From Lysinibacillus macroides (GTDB taxonomy: Bacteria; Bacillota; Bacilli; Bacillales_A; Planococcaceae), in contig NZ_LGCI01000010.1 in NCBI RefSeq assembly GCF_001281525.1, positions 610,869 through 674,868 of the forward strand: DNA of 64,000 nucleotides. Direction: 5' to 3'. This document shows, piece after piece, positions 51,136 to 60,042 of this stretch; the first letter of the stretch is position 1; every line of letters starts with the position of its first letter. Made by a program: the position numbers and the translations under genes. The notes under the pieces were generated by a model that had not been told where the DNA came from, ran no database searches, and saw only the letters and a program-made list of their open reading frames with translations.

Positions 51136-52002
51136 TCACGAATCTATCAATATCGTACCACAGTTTTGGCCAATAGGTGAGGGCTCGTTTTGTAAATGGC
51201 ACTAAATAATCTAAAAATACTAGCTGCTGCTCCAGTGGTAAGTCCACCGCAAACAACCACTCACGCAAAAGCTCATTTGGATATTTCAAGCGATGAAGCT
51301 TTCTTTTATCTAAGCGCTTCAGCTCAGGCAACTCTGCAAATATCTTGCCAAGGTCATAGTCAACAGCTGGCAATACACGATGTAGCCATAAAATATACTC
51401 ATCATCCGCTTCTCCAAGATGTGCTAAATCAAAATCAATTAAGCGTAATTGTCCATCAGAGCACCATAGAAAATTATGATGAACAACATCTCCATGTAAA
51501 AGCGTAATGTCTTTTTCAGGTGTATCCTCCATCGATATTAGCTGTAGCGACTGATCACTATAATGTAAAATTTGATCGATTTCTTCTCCTGTTAAAAAAG
51601 CACGAAAGTCATTTCTCCTACTTTTAAAACGCATATAACGCATTTGCCATTTTAAAAGCTGCGAGTAGGTATGCAAGCCAGGCACACGTTGCCAGGCAAT
51701 TTTTTTATGTGTATCATGTAAAGCTATTAAGAGCTTTAAAGATTCCTTACGATCTTTTGCATAAGCAAAGTTTGCACCATGACTTCCCTCTTGCCATGCT
51801 TGCACAATTAATTGCTCATCATCGCTTTGCACGATTGGTAAAATAAGAGAAGGCTCCATACATCCTAGCTGGCGATGAATAGACCTGACCTTCTCCGCAA
51901 TTTCTACTTGCTTTGCCCGTTTAACAAAATAAGTCTTTGATTGATATTTATATTTCCAAATATTCGGCTTTACCTCTTCAACAATATACGCTTTTTTACC
52001 AT
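51128..52002 (-). pseudogene. Aminoglycoside phosphotransferase-fold (spore-coat kinase-like) gene with apparent -1 frameshift near its start
   Basis: The body (51859 down) shows the APH/choline-kinase catalytic motif LLHGDVVHHNFLW and RLIDFDLAH. The frame stays open and protein-like upstream of ATG 51859 for about 50 codons (AYIVEEVKPNIWKYKYQSKT, then YFVKRAKQVEIAEKVRSIHR) but has no ATG, GTG or TTG there. An ATG at 52002 overlaps the safA stop and reads MVKK; it joins the main frame only by a -1 shift at the slippery A AAA AAG (51991-51997 region). One extra A would give MVKKAYIVEEVKP and 291 residues in all. It may be a sequencing loss in the A-run, a real mutation, or recoding. Coupled to safA, a spore-coat role is likely. 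Confidence 0.75.
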
Positions 52003-53078
52003 CGATAAGGCGTCATCCCGCCTGGGAAATAATGCGGTGGCATCCAAGGGCCACCTGACGGGCATGGAGGCGGCGGACAGTGACTAGGATCCATATACCA
52101 AGTAGGCATCATTGCTGGTTGTGAACCACAGCCACAAGATTGACCCATATTCATATCAGGCATCATCATTGGTGGTGACTGTGGACCGCAGCCACAAGAT
52201 TGACCCATATTCATATCAGGCATCATCATTGGTGGTGACTGTGGACCGCAGCTACAGGATTGACCCATGTTCATATCAAATTGTGGTTGCATTTGTGGCT
52301 CATGTTTCGGGAAAAATGGTGTAGATTCTAAGAAATCATCCATCCCCCCTATCTTATGCTTTGGCATATCACAGGGCATTGGCTGTTGTTGCATCATATA
52401 AGGCTCAACATGTGGTTGCATCGGCATCGGCCACCACATTTGATGATATACAGGCTGATGGCAGCTCGGACAATGTGGAACAGCTGGCATTTGTGGCATC
52501 ATCTGCACAGGCGGTGGCGGCGGTGCTGGCTGTGGCTTTGGTGGTGGCGGTGGTGTAGGCTGTGGTTTAGGTACAGGTGGTGGCGGTGTTGGCTTCGGTG
52601 CTGGCTGTATTTGCACAGGAGGCGGCATGACATTTTGCTCCATTTGCGGCATCACTACCTGTTGATGCCAATTCATTTCAACAGGCTGCGGTACCCACAT
52701 CGGCTGTTGAGGCATCGGCATTGGCATTGGTATGGGTATCGGTATCATATGTGGCTCTGGCATCGGCATCGGTGCTGGTGGCGGTGGTACAATTGGTGGC
52801 GGTGGTGGCATCGGTTTCTGCACCTCTTTTTTAGGAGCTTCCTTCGTAATAGGTGTCTCCTTCGGCACATGTGTTTCCTTTCTTGGCATTTCTTTATGGG
52901 CATCTCGATGCGGCTGCTCTTTATTTATTTTTTCAGGCAAAATAATTTCCATACCTGGGACAATATAATCTGGGTTGGCAAGATGGACATTGAGCCGCTT
53001 CAAATCTTCAAACGAAATGCCGTACTCTTTCGCAATCTTCCACAGTGTGTCTCCCTTTTGAACAATATGAATACGCAA
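51996..53078 (-). CDS. safA: Spore coat/morphogenetic protein SafA
   Basis: SafA works with SpoVID in coat assembly at the cortex surface. I choose the TTG at 53078, with GGGAGG six bases upstream, because it gives the standard start MRIHIVQKGDTLWKIAKEYG; upstream ATGs lie in sequence unlike the family. One LysM domain (about 3-47) binds peptidoglycan. The rest is low complexity: Pro/Met-rich stretches (IPIPMPMPMPQQP), a Cys-containing segment CPSCHQPVYHQMWW, and three 20-residue repeats with SCGCGPQSPPMMMP (60-nt DNA repeats at about 52125-52275). The 360-residue length is near the B. subtilis protein. It is divergent from nadR. Confidence 0.9.
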   Translation of the reverse strand: MRIHIVQKGDTLWKIAKEYGISFEDLKRLNVHLANPDYIVPGMEIILPEKINKEQPHRDAHKEMPRKETHVPKETPITKEAPKKEVQKPMPPPPPIVPPPPAPMPMPEPHMIPIPIPMPMPMPQQPMWVPQPVEMNWHQQVVMPQMEQNVMPPPVQIQPAPKPTPPPPVPKPQPTPPPPPKPQPAPPPPPVQMMPQMPAVPHCPSCHQPVYHQMWWPMPMQPHVEPYMMQQQPMPCDMPKHKIGGMDDFLESTPFFPKHEPQMQPQFDMNMGQSCSCGPQSPPMMMPDMNMGQSCGCGPQSPPMMMPDMNMGQSCGCGSQPAMMPTWYMDPSHCPPPPCPSGGPWMPPHYFPGGMTPYRW

Positions 53079-53219
53079 TTTTTTCCTCCCTTCCTCTCTA
53101 CGTATCATATGTTCAATGTTGCATTTGGATACAAAAATTTCAGCAAGTTCGAAATGCTTCATGGTACACTATTGCTTAAGGAATACAGTTTCCTATATTA
53201 CGAGCAGAGGTGACCTCTT

Positions 53220-53759
53220 GTGAAAAAAATGTTAGGCGAAGAACGCCGACTGCAACTACTAGCGCAATTAAAAAAAAGTAAAACACCGATTACAGGAACT
53301 GATTTGGCTAAATTCGCAAATGTTTCGAGACAAGTTATCGTCAATGATATGACTTTATTAAAAGCTAGAAATGAGCCCATTATTGCTACAAGTCAAGGCT
53401 ATCTTTATATGCAGCAGGAACAGCTTCAGCATACAGTTGAGCGTACACTTGCATGTTCACATACTTCCGAACAAGCAGAGGATGAATTACTAACGATTGT
53501 TGATTGTGGAGGAACGGTTAAAAATGTTATTGTTGAACATCCCATCTATGGCGAACTAACAGCTTCCATTATGGTCTCTAATCGGCATGAGGTAAAACAA
53601 TTTATCGAGCGCATTAATGCAACACAGGCGAATTACTTGTCCGCTCTCACAGGTGGCATTCATCTGCATGTAATTGCTGCCCCTTCTGTGGAAGTGTTAA
53701 CATTAATTGAGCAAACTTTACAAAAAAAAGGGTATTTAATAACAGAAAACACAGTATGA
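53220..53759 (+). CDS. nadR: Niacin-responsive transcriptional repressor NadR (NiaR/YrxA)
   Basis: NiaR represses NAD biosynthesis or niacin uptake genes when nicotinate is present. The 179-residue protein has an N-terminal HTH_11 (about 5-60, ITGTDLAKFANVSRQVIVND) and a C-terminal 3H domain with the metal-binding histidines in VEHPIYGEL, SNRHEVKQF and GGIHLHVIA. The GTG at 53220 with AGAGGTG upstream is preferred, though an ATG three codons later is possible. In B. subtilis it lies divergent to nifS-nadBCA-safA; here only safA remains beside it. Its target would be elsewhere. Confidence 0.92.
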   Translation: MKKMLGEERRLQLLAQLKKSKTPITGTDLAKFANVSRQVIVNDMTLLKARNEPIIATSQGYLYMQQEQLQHTVERTLACSHTSEQAEDELLTIVDCGGTVKNVIVEHPIYGELTASIMVSNRHEVKQFIERINATQANYLSALTGGIHLHVIAAPSVEVLTLIEQTLQKKGYLITENTV

Positions 53760-53785
53760 GTATATCGTCATACTGTGTTTTTGCT
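53751..53785 (+). terminator. Terminator of nadR
   Basis: ACACAGTATGA and TCATACTGTGT arms with an eight-base loop and T5; the first arm overlaps the stop codon. Confidence 0.85.
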
Positions 53786-53857
53786 AATCTTATGTTCTTA
53801 AGCGTGAGTATTTTATCTTTCTCCGCAGATCGTACTTTCTCATACGCGGATGGATAT

Positions 53858-54250
53858 TTAGGAGAGAAATCGTTGTCGCTGTGCAGGTGTAGGCAGCAGA
53901 CATGCTTGCTTTCTTCCAAATAAACGATAACGGTGTTTAGCGAATAGTTTATATAATGCATTACGCATTCGGCTCGGTATAGGAGTAAAAAGATAATAGA
54001 ACGGCCATACTTTATCTAATTTTTTACATATTTTTAAGGCTGCTGTAGATTCCATATACACTTTGCCATGCTCAATGAGTACAACGCTATCTATATTTTT
54101 GGATATATTGAACTGTGTAAGAAGTGCTTGGCCGACATCACTTTGTAACGCTGCAAACTGAAAATAGCCAGCTTGATCATGCTTCATAATAAATTGAACA
54201 GTGCTATCACAAAAATTACAAACGCCATCAAATAAAATAATCCCGCCCAT
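53858..54250 (-). CDS. DCC-family (DUF393) thiol-disulfide oxidoreductase-like protein
   Basis: The 130-residue protein starts MGGIILFDGVCNFCDSTVQF, with the hallmark DxxCxxC (DGVCNFC) of the DCC family, a thioredoxin-like fold. YuxK of B. subtilis is a relative. The rest includes FAALQSDVGQALL and a C-terminal RNALYKLFAKHRYRLFGR typical of the family. The redox partner and function are unknown. It follows pheA in the same direction after 21 bases. Confidence 0.87.
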   Translation of the reverse strand: MGGIILFDGVCNFCDSTVQFIMKHDQAGYFQFAALQSDVGQALLTQFNISKNIDSVVLIEHGKVYMESTAALKICKKLDKVWPFYYLFTPIPSRMRNALYKLFAKHRYRLFGRKQACLLPTPAQRQRFLS

Positions 54251-54271
54251 TCTAAACCCTCCTTATCGTTA

Positions 54272-55150
54272 TTATACCTTATCTGAAGTGACATACGTAA
54301 AATATGTACCGAGCGACTTGACCTTACAGCCTAGTGCCGCTAACTCCTCCATGGCACCGCGCATCATTGGCTCTTTTTCATCTGCTAATACATCAACCAT
54401 AAAGAAATAGTCACCTAGCCCTGTTTTCAACGGACGTGATTCAATTTTACTTAAATTCAGCTGACGCCATGCAAAAACTGATAATACCTGATGTAAAGCT
54501 CCTGAGCGATCCGTCGGCAAGGTAATCATACATGTTGTTTTCGCTTGTCCATCCGATAATTCTTGGGGCAATCGCTTATTTTGCTTGGATAGTACAAAGA
54601 AACGTGTATGGTTAAAATGAAAATCATGGATATTAGACTCTACGATTTCAAGACCATATTTTTCGGCTGCTGCTGCATTGCCCACTGCCGCTATACACTC
54701 TTGTGGATTTTCTGATACAAATTTTGCTGCGGCTGCTGTTGAGGTCGTTTGGTGTAAGGGCACATGGCTAAAACGGTAAAATAAATATTTATGACATTGT
54801 GCCAAGGCATGTGGATGCGAATAAACGCCTTTTATGGACTGCCAATGATCCTTTTGTGCTTTATTGACCATTAAATGCTGCTGGATTTTTAGCAGGAGCT
54901 CGCCTGTTACATACAGTGTCGCCTCGTGGAATAAATAATCTAGTGTAAGCGGTACAGAGCCTTCTAAAGCATTTTCTAACGGCACAACTGCCAAATCTAC
55001 CTTGCCCTCTGCTACCGCCTCAATACATTCTGGAATTGTTGCACATGGTACAAGCCATTCATTTGGAAAAGTAGCCTTTGTTGCTAAGTATGTAAATGAT
55101 GCCTCTGGTCCTAAATAGGCGATTCGATTTTCCCATTGTTGCTTTGTCAT
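54272..55150 (-). CDS. pheA: Prephenate dehydratase
   Basis: PheA converts prephenate to phenylpyruvate, the committed step to phenylalanine. Start ATG 55150 follows AAAGGAGG. The periplasmic-binding-like catalytic domain shows AYLGPEASFTYLATKA and the active-site Thr in NHTRFFVLSK; the C-terminal ACT domain binds phenylalanine through LSKIESRPLKTGLGDYFF. At 292 residues it is full length and not fused to chorismate mutase. It follows pheB. Confidence 0.97.
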   Translation of the reverse strand: MTKQQWENRIAYLGPEASFTYLATKATFPNEWLVPCATIPECIEAVAEGKVDLAVVPLENALEGSVPLTLDYLFHEATLYVTGELLLKIQQHLMVNKAQKDHWQSIKGVYSHPHALAQCHKYLFYRFSHVPLHQTTSTAAAAKFVSENPQECIAAVGNAAAAEKYGLEIVESNIHDFHFNHTRFFVLSKQNKRLPQELSDGQAKTTCMITLPTDRSGALHQVLSVFAWRQLNLSKIESRPLKTGLGDYFFMVDVLADEKEPMMRGAMEELAALGCKVKSLGTYFTYVTSDKV

Positions 55151-55175
55151 TGCAAATACCTCCTTTATGGCACAA

Positions 55176-55220
55176 TAAGGAGCAGTCCCTTATGAGTGAT
55201 CACTACGGGACAGCTCCTTA
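55176..55220. promoter_or_regulatory. Long hairpin between pheB and pheA
   Basis: TAAGGAGCAGTCCC (55176-55189) pairs with GGGACAGCTCCTTA (55207-55220) with one mismatch and a 17-nt loop. There is no T-run, so it is not a clear terminator; it lies about 25 bases before the pheA ribosome binding site and could process or regulate the pheB-pheA mRNA. The rest of the 184-bp gap is unremarkable. Confidence 0.45.
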
Positions 55221-55334
55221 TGTGAGCTTTAGTATCGTATTGTTGCTCCAATGCACCCTAGGCATTTGGATTAATAAACACGATCATTGTCATTTTTGTC
55301 AAACATTACAGAACTGAACACTATGCTTTAATTA

Positions 55335-55790
55335 TTATAATGCACCAGAGCTAATGACTTCCGCTGATTCGACAAAATCTAAGCGCTTTAACTGTTGAAT
55401 CAAGTCATCCAGCTCACATGTCATGCTTGTAACATCCAGTGACAATGTCACATTGGCACGTCCTTGAATAGGGATTGTTTGGTGGATGGTTAATACATTA
55501 CAATGTGTCATAGTCACCGTTTCTAAAAGCTTGGCAAGTGTTCCTTTTCTGTCTTGAAGCTGTAAAAAGACTGTTAAAATGCGTTCCTGGACAATTGAAT
55601 GAAACGGAAATACAGCATCACGATATTTGTAAAACGCACTTCGCGATAAATCCACCTGCTTTACCGCATCCCAAATGGAGGATACTGAACCACTTGATAA
55701 TAAGTGCTTCGCCTCCAATGTTTTTTGCATTGCATCCGTTAAAACATCTTCACGAACTAAATAATATCGCTGATTCGCAACATTCTTCAT
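55335..55790 (-). CDS. pheB: ACT-domain protein PheB
   Basis: The 151-residue protein (MKNVANQRYYLVREDVLTDA) has an N-terminal HTH-like region (LSSGSVSSIWDAVKQVDLSR) and a C-terminal ACT domain (LLETVTMTHCNVLTIHQTIP). It is the PheB family found beside pheA and obg in Bacillaceae. It was once called chorismate mutase but lacks that active site and more likely senses an aromatic amino acid. Confidence 0.9.
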   Translation of the reverse strand: MKNVANQRYYLVREDVLTDAMQKTLEAKHLLSSGSVSSIWDAVKQVDLSRSAFYKYRDAVFPFHSIVQERILTVFLQLQDRKGTLAKLLETVTMTHCNVLTIHQTIPIQGRANVTLSLDVTSMTCELDDLIQQLKRLDFVESAEVISSGAL

Positions 55791-55814
55791 ACGCTTCCCC
55801 CTAAAACTACTGTC

Positions 55815-57104
55815 TTAATCGACAAATTCAAATTCAAACTCTTGTAAACGTACAGTATCGCCATCCTGAGCGCCACGTTCACGCAGAGCCTCGTCCACGC
55901 CCATTGCACGCAATTGACGAGCAAAGCGGCGAACACCATCCTCACGGCTAAAGTCTGTCATTTTAAATAGACGTTCAATAGCATAACCACTAATAATAAA
56001 TGCCCCATCATCATCACGCGTGATTTCGAATGCTTCACCTTTTGCCTCATGCTTGTACATTACGGTTGCGTCTGATTGCTCCTCTATATCATCATATAGT
56101 GGGAATTCAGGCGTTACCTCAAGTAAATCTGCAATCGCAAACAATAGCTCTTTTAACCCTTGGCGTGAAATAGCAGAGATCGGGAAAATTTGAACATCCT
56201 CTCCAACCTTTTGGCGGAATGTTACTAAATTTTCCTCTGCATCTGGCATATCCATTTTATTGGCTACAATGATTTGTGGACGCTCTGTTAAACGAAGATT
56301 ATATTGTTTAAGCTCTGCATTGATCGTTAAATAGTCTTCATATGGATCGCGGCCTTCCATTCCTGACATATCAATAACATGGACAATAACACGTGTACGT
56401 TCAATATGTCGTAAAAATTGATGACCTAATCCAACCCCTTCATGTGCTCCCTCAATAAGCCCAGGTAAATCTGCCATCGCAAAGCTTCGATGATCATCCG
56501 TTTCAATCATGCCTAAGTTCGGTACAATTGTCGTAAAATGATAAGCACCAATTTTTGGCTTAGCAGCAGAAACAACAGATAAAAGCGTTGATTTACCAAC
56601 ACTTGGGAAACCAACTAACCCTACATCTGCTAAAACTTTTAACTCTAATATAACATTTAATTCTTGTCCTGGCTCACCTTTTTCAGAAAGTTCTGGCGCT
56701 GGATTGGCAGGTGTTGCAAATCTTGAATTTCCCCGTCCACCGCGTCCTGCTTTTGCAATGACAGCTCTTTGCCCATGCTCGACTAAGTCAGCAATAACGG
56801 CTTCTGTTTCTTCATTAATCACAACTGTTCCAGGTGGCACTTTTATAATTAAATCATCCGCATTTTTACCATGCATCCCTTTACTCATACCATGCTCACC
56901 ACGTGGTGCCTTGAAATGACGCTTGTAGCGGAAGTCCATTAATGTACGTAAACCCTCATCTACCTCAAATACGACATTCCCACCGTGTCCACCATCGCCA
57001 CCAGCTGGACCACCATTTGGTACATATTTTTCACGGCGAAAGGCTACCATACCATCTCCGCCGTCGCCACCTTTTACATAAATCTTTACGTGATCGACAA
57101 ACAT
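55815..57104 (-). CDS. obg: GTPase Obg (CgtA)
   Basis: Obg is an essential GTPase in 50S ribosome assembly and stress/sporulation control. The N-terminal glycine-rich Obg fold ([38 protein letters not shown]) is followed by the G domain: G1 [13 protein letters not shown]3 [20 protein letters not shown]4 NKMD, and the C-terminal OCT domain ([19 protein letters not shown]). The 429-residue length is normal. spo0B ends five bases upstream, so the two are one operon. Confidence 0.98.
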   Translation of the reverse strand: MFVDHVKIYVKGGDGGDGMVAFRREKYVPNGGPAGGDGGHGGNVVFEVDEGLRTLMDFRYKRHFKAPRGEHGMSKGMHGKNADDLIIKVPPGTVVINEETEAVIADLVEHGQRAVIAKAGRGGRGNSRFATPANPAPELSEKGEPGQELNVILELKVLADVGLVGFPSVGKSTLLSVVSAAKPKIGAYHFTTIVPNLGMIETDDHRSFAMADLPGLIEGAHEGVGLGHQFLRHIERTRVIVHVIDMSGMEGRDPYEDYLTINAELKQYNLRLTERPQIIVANKMDMPDAEENLVTFRQKVGEDVQIFPISAISRQGLKELLFAIADLLEVTPEFPLYDDIEEQSDATVMYKHEAKGEAFEITRDDDGAFIISGYAIERLFKMTDFSREDGVRRFARQLRAMGVDEALRERGAQDGDTVRLQEFEFEFVD

Positions 57105-57109
57105 TTATT

Positions 57110-57637
57110 TCACTCCCTATTTGCACTCAAGACATATTGCCAGCGTCTATTTGTCTGTTCAACTGTTTGAATATCGAATTGTGTCAAACCTTTTTCGGTG
57201 AAGGCATCAGCACTCCATAACCCATTTAGCGTGAATGTCACGGCAAATGTATGATCGTCAACACGTACATCAAGCGTTAAGACCTGCTCTGTAAATGGAT
57301 CTAATGTATCATAAATATGCATAACTGTTTTGTTTAAATAATCTACTACAGCCTGATCAATATCATTGGTTACTGGCTTATTGATCTCCCCATTTAGCTG
57401 CCAGGCTAATGAAGGATAACGCCATCCTGCTGTTTGTAACCATTCAATTGTTTGTGGCATTTGTAGTCGATTCAGGATAGAGAGCATGCGTAATTGCTCC
57501 GAATAGCGCTGGATAAGCTTCTTTGATTCATCAATTTTACCTAAATCTAAATTCATGCGAATCAGTTGTAGTTGATTCACATAGTCATGATTTGCAAAAC
57601 GTAATACTTCACTAATGGTTAGTGATTGATTGTCCAT
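57110..57637 (-). CDS. spo0B: Sporulation initiation phosphotransferase Spo0B
   Basis: Spo0B passes phosphate from Spo0F to Spo0A. The phosphorylated histidine lies in LRFANHDYVNQLQLIRMNLD at the start of the helical-hairpin dimer domain; the C-terminal part is a degenerate ATPase-like fold. ATG 57637 (MDNQSLTISEVL) has TTGGAG eight bases upstream; a GTG three codons earlier overlaps that site. At about 175 residues it matches the family. In B. subtilis rpmA is directly upstream; here a MATE/DUF4303 insertion separates them. Confidence 0.9.
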   Translation of the reverse strand: MDNQSLTISEVLRFANHDYVNQLQLIRMNLDLGKIDESKKLIQRYSEQLRMLSILNRLQMPQTIEWLQTAGWRYPSLAWQLNGEINKPVTNDIDQAVVDYLNKTVMHIYDTLDPFTEQVLTLDVRVDDHTFAVTFTLNGLWSADAFTEKGLTQFDIQTVEQTNRRWQYVLSANRE

Positions 57638-57817
57638 CCCATTCACTCCAATAAAGTTATCCTTACTAGTATAACAAGTTTTATTGTATTTTTCCCCTTA
57701 ATTCTTCTTTGATTTTTACGAATGTTTTCTCAAAAAGTTTCACAAAATTTTCTAAATCTTTCCCATTCATATATCGACAGCTCTTTTCCCCTTATGATAG
57801 TATGTTACCAAATTTGA

Positions 57818-58054
57818 TATTCATTTATAGAAGGTAAAGAGAGACTCTACCACAATATAAAGTCACTGATTCACTCAGGAAGTTATCAAAGAAGAATCGT
57901 ATATGACCTATTTATTGCTCAGGATTTACAAACTATTCCTTATCTATATGATCGATTATTTTTATATAAAGAGCAAAACGTAAAGCAAATAACGTGCAAA
58001 GACTTAGTATATGCTCAAAAACTTTTACAACCTATTATACCTTTTTCTGTATAA
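57818..58054 (+). pseudogene. Possible gene remnant (78-codon open frame without a start)
   Basis: From 57818 to the TAA at 58052 the plus strand reads IEGKERLYHNIKSLIHSGSY, QRRIVYDLFIAQDLQTIPYL and YDRLFLYKEQNVKQITCKDL, then ends PIIPFSV. There is no ATG, GTG or TTG in the frame and a TGA precedes it. The mix of residues looks like real protein, so it may be the end of a decayed gene, perhaps a regulator, in the insertion between rpmA and spo0B. No family is recognised. It could be chance. Confidence 0.3.
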
Positions 58055-58078
58055 ACATTTATAATAATAAAGGACATT

Positions 58079-59389
58079 TTGACAATCATGATTACTTGGA
58101 AAACCTATATTTTAATCGCCATTCCGTTAATATTATCAACCATTACAACACCTATATTGGGTGTTGTTGATACGATGGTTATTGGCCATTTATTAAATCC
58201 TGCTTTTATTGGCGGTGTAGCCATTAGTGTAACAATTTTTAATACATTGTATTGGTTATTTGGCTTTTTACGCGTTAGTACAACGGGAATGGTAGCCCAA
58301 GCATTTGGCCGAGACAATTCACATGATCAAAAGCTAGCCTTTTGGCGACCATTGTTACTCGCCGTTGTGATGGGCTTTATTTTTATTATTTTACAGCAAG
58401 TAATATTGATGGTAGCAACCATAATCATGAAGGCAGACGCCACGGTTTGGCTATATGCTAAGCAATATTTTTCAATTCGTATATGGGTAGCGCCATTTGC
58501 CTTAGCGATGTATGTAATTATTGGTTGGCTGATCGGTGCAAAGCAGGTAAGGGCAACACTATTGCTTCAATTATATATGAATATTTTAAATATTATTCTC
58601 TGTATTGTATTTGTTATCATATGCCATATGGAAATACGTGGCGTAGCTTTGGCTACAGTTGTCGCGGAAATAACAGCGCCATTGATCGGGCTTTACCTTT
58701 TAAAGTCACAGCAGCTTCTTACAGGCTGGCAAAAGCTGCGAGCAGAGGTATTTGATAGACAGGTTGTGCAAACGATGTTGCGTCTCAATAGTGACTTTTT
58801 TATTCGTACAGCTTGTTTACTCACAGCCTTCACTCTTTTTACATCCATCGGCTCCTCAATGAGTGTGGATATTTTAGCAGCAAATACAATTCTATTTCAG
58901 CTTCATTTTGTTTTTGCTTACTTTTTTGATGGGCTTGCCAATGCATCCAGTATCTATATTGGCAATGCAGTGGGCAGTAATAATAAAAAGCTCTACGAAC
59001 AAACGATTCGTATTTCATTCTGGTGGTCATTTGGACTTGCCATTGTTCTATCCGCCCTATTTTATTTCTTAGGGCCTGTTATTTTAGCAAGCTTTACAAA
59101 TATTGAGGCCATCTACCAGCTAACATTGCAATATCAAATGTGGCTTGTGCTATTCCCACTTGTAGGCTTCTGGGCATTAATGCTAAGTGGGATTTTCTCA
59201 GGCGCAACGATGATTGCCCCTATTCGTAATTCGCATATTTGGTCATTGATAAGCTATCTGTTAGCACTGGTAATTTGTCTGCCTCTGTGGGGTAATGATG
59301 GACTATGGTTTGCATTTATCCTATTTACATTCGGAAGAAGTCTCTTTTTAGCCATCTATCAGCCTCGGCTAAAAAAACTTTTTATCTAA
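58079..59389 (+). CDS. MATE-family multidrug/cation antiporter
   Basis: The 436-residue membrane protein has twelve helices arranged as two MatE repeats. The first begins IAIPLILSTITTPILGVVDT with VDTMVIGHL, the usual MATE loop motif; the second starts near FDRQVVQTMLRLNSDFFIRT. It resembles the DinF-like branch. A TTG at 58079 follows AAAGGA; an ATG three codons later (58088) is the alternative. It is on the plus strand, against spo0B-obg, within an insertion relative to B. subtilis. The substrate is unknown. Confidence 0.9.
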   Translation: MTIMITWKTYILIAIPLILSTITTPILGVVDTMVIGHLLNPAFIGGVAISVTIFNTLYWLFGFLRVSTTGMVAQAFGRDNSHDQKLAFWRPLLLAVVMGFIFIILQQVILMVATIIMKADATVWLYAKQYFSIRIWVAPFALAMYVIIGWLIGAKQVRATLLLQLYMNILNIILCIVFVIICHMEIRGVALATVVAEITAPLIGLYLLKSQQLLTGWQKLRAEVFDRQVVQTMLRLNSDFFIRTACLLTAFTLFTSIGSSMSVDILAANTILFQLHFVFAYFFDGLANASSIYIGNAVGSNNKKLYEQTIRISFWWSFGLAIVLSALFYFLGPVILASFTNIEAIYQLTLQYQMWLVLFPLVGFWALMLSGIFSGATMIAPIRNSHIWSLISYLLALVICLPLWGNDGLWFAFILFTFGRSLFLAIYQPRLKKLFI

Positions 59390-59395
59390 CACAAA

Positions 59396-59433
59396 GCCTT
59401 CAGTATGTTATAGCTATAACATACTGAAGGCTG
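59396..59433. terminator. Terminator between the MATE gene and the DUF4303 gene
   Basis: GCCTTCAGTATGTTATA and TATAACATACTGAAGGC form a perfect hairpin with a two-base loop and T-rich flank. Confidence 0.85.
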
Positions 59434-59440
59434 CTTTATT

Positions 59441-59967
59441 TTATATACATCCCTTAATATGTTCCGCATATTCTTGTGCTTTTACGGCTCCGTTTAATTG
59501 CTCAAATACAGCGATTCGCTCTTCTTGCTCTAAATATTCCCTTACATTGAAGGCTAATAAAATATCTGTATATGCCTGATAAAAAGGTGATGTAACAAGC
59601 TGACAAAGCACTTTTTTACAGGTAGCGATTAGGGCTCAAAGCGCTCTGGATCATCGGTAGTATCATGGAGCTTTTTCATATACTGATACATCTCTGCTGA
59701 CAGCTTGTCAAACGTTTCAAAAATGCACCATTCTTCTTCACAATATTTATAGTACCAATAATCTTCTGCATTCCTATCAGCTTGCTCTGCCAAATAAGCC
59801 TTTGTATTTGCCACTAAGCCAATTGACCACAGATCGCTGCTACAATCCAATGATACAATGTACAAATCTGCATACATAGCTCTATATGTTTTCAATGCTT
59901 GTTCCATCGCAAGTACAATAGCAGCTTCCAGTTTTTCATAATCAAACAAAGCCTGTGCCTCCTGCAT
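59441..59967 (-). pseudogene. DUF4303-like protein gene with apparent one-base deletion
   Basis: The first frame (59967-59629) gives 112 residues: MQEAQALFDYEKLEAAIVLA, a DLYIVSLDCSSDLWSIGLVA strand pair and DYWYYKYCEEEWCIFETFDK, the look of DUF4303 proteins. It stops at DPERFEP. A second frame then reads ALIATCKKVLCQLVTSPFYQ, AYTDILLAFNVREYLEQEER and VFEQLNGAVKAQEYAEHIKG to 59441, which resembles the missing C-terminus. One extra G at about 59638 (GAGGCCC for GAGCCC) would give FEALIATCKK and 175 residues. DUF4303 proteins have no known activity. It may be a sequencing error or a true loss. Confidence 0.7.
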
Positions 59968-60008
59968 ATGCGCTCACCTTTCTACCTAATTATCATACCT
60001 CTATAAAC

Positions 60009-60039
60009 AAAAAAGGACTGCCTCAATAGCAGCCCTTTC
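60009..60039 (-). terminator. Terminator of the rplU-prp-rpmA operon
   Basis: AAGGGCTGC and GCAGTCCTT arms around seven bases, followed by T6 on the minus strand. It separates rpmA from the spo0B region. Confidence 0.8.
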
Positions 60040-60042
60040 ATA

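Noticed and set aside
52356-53213. 285-codon plus-strand frame opposite safA
   Set aside because: It is the antisense of a Pro/Met-rich low-complexity region (His, Arg and Trp repeats) and has no start signal; safA has LysM and a good start.
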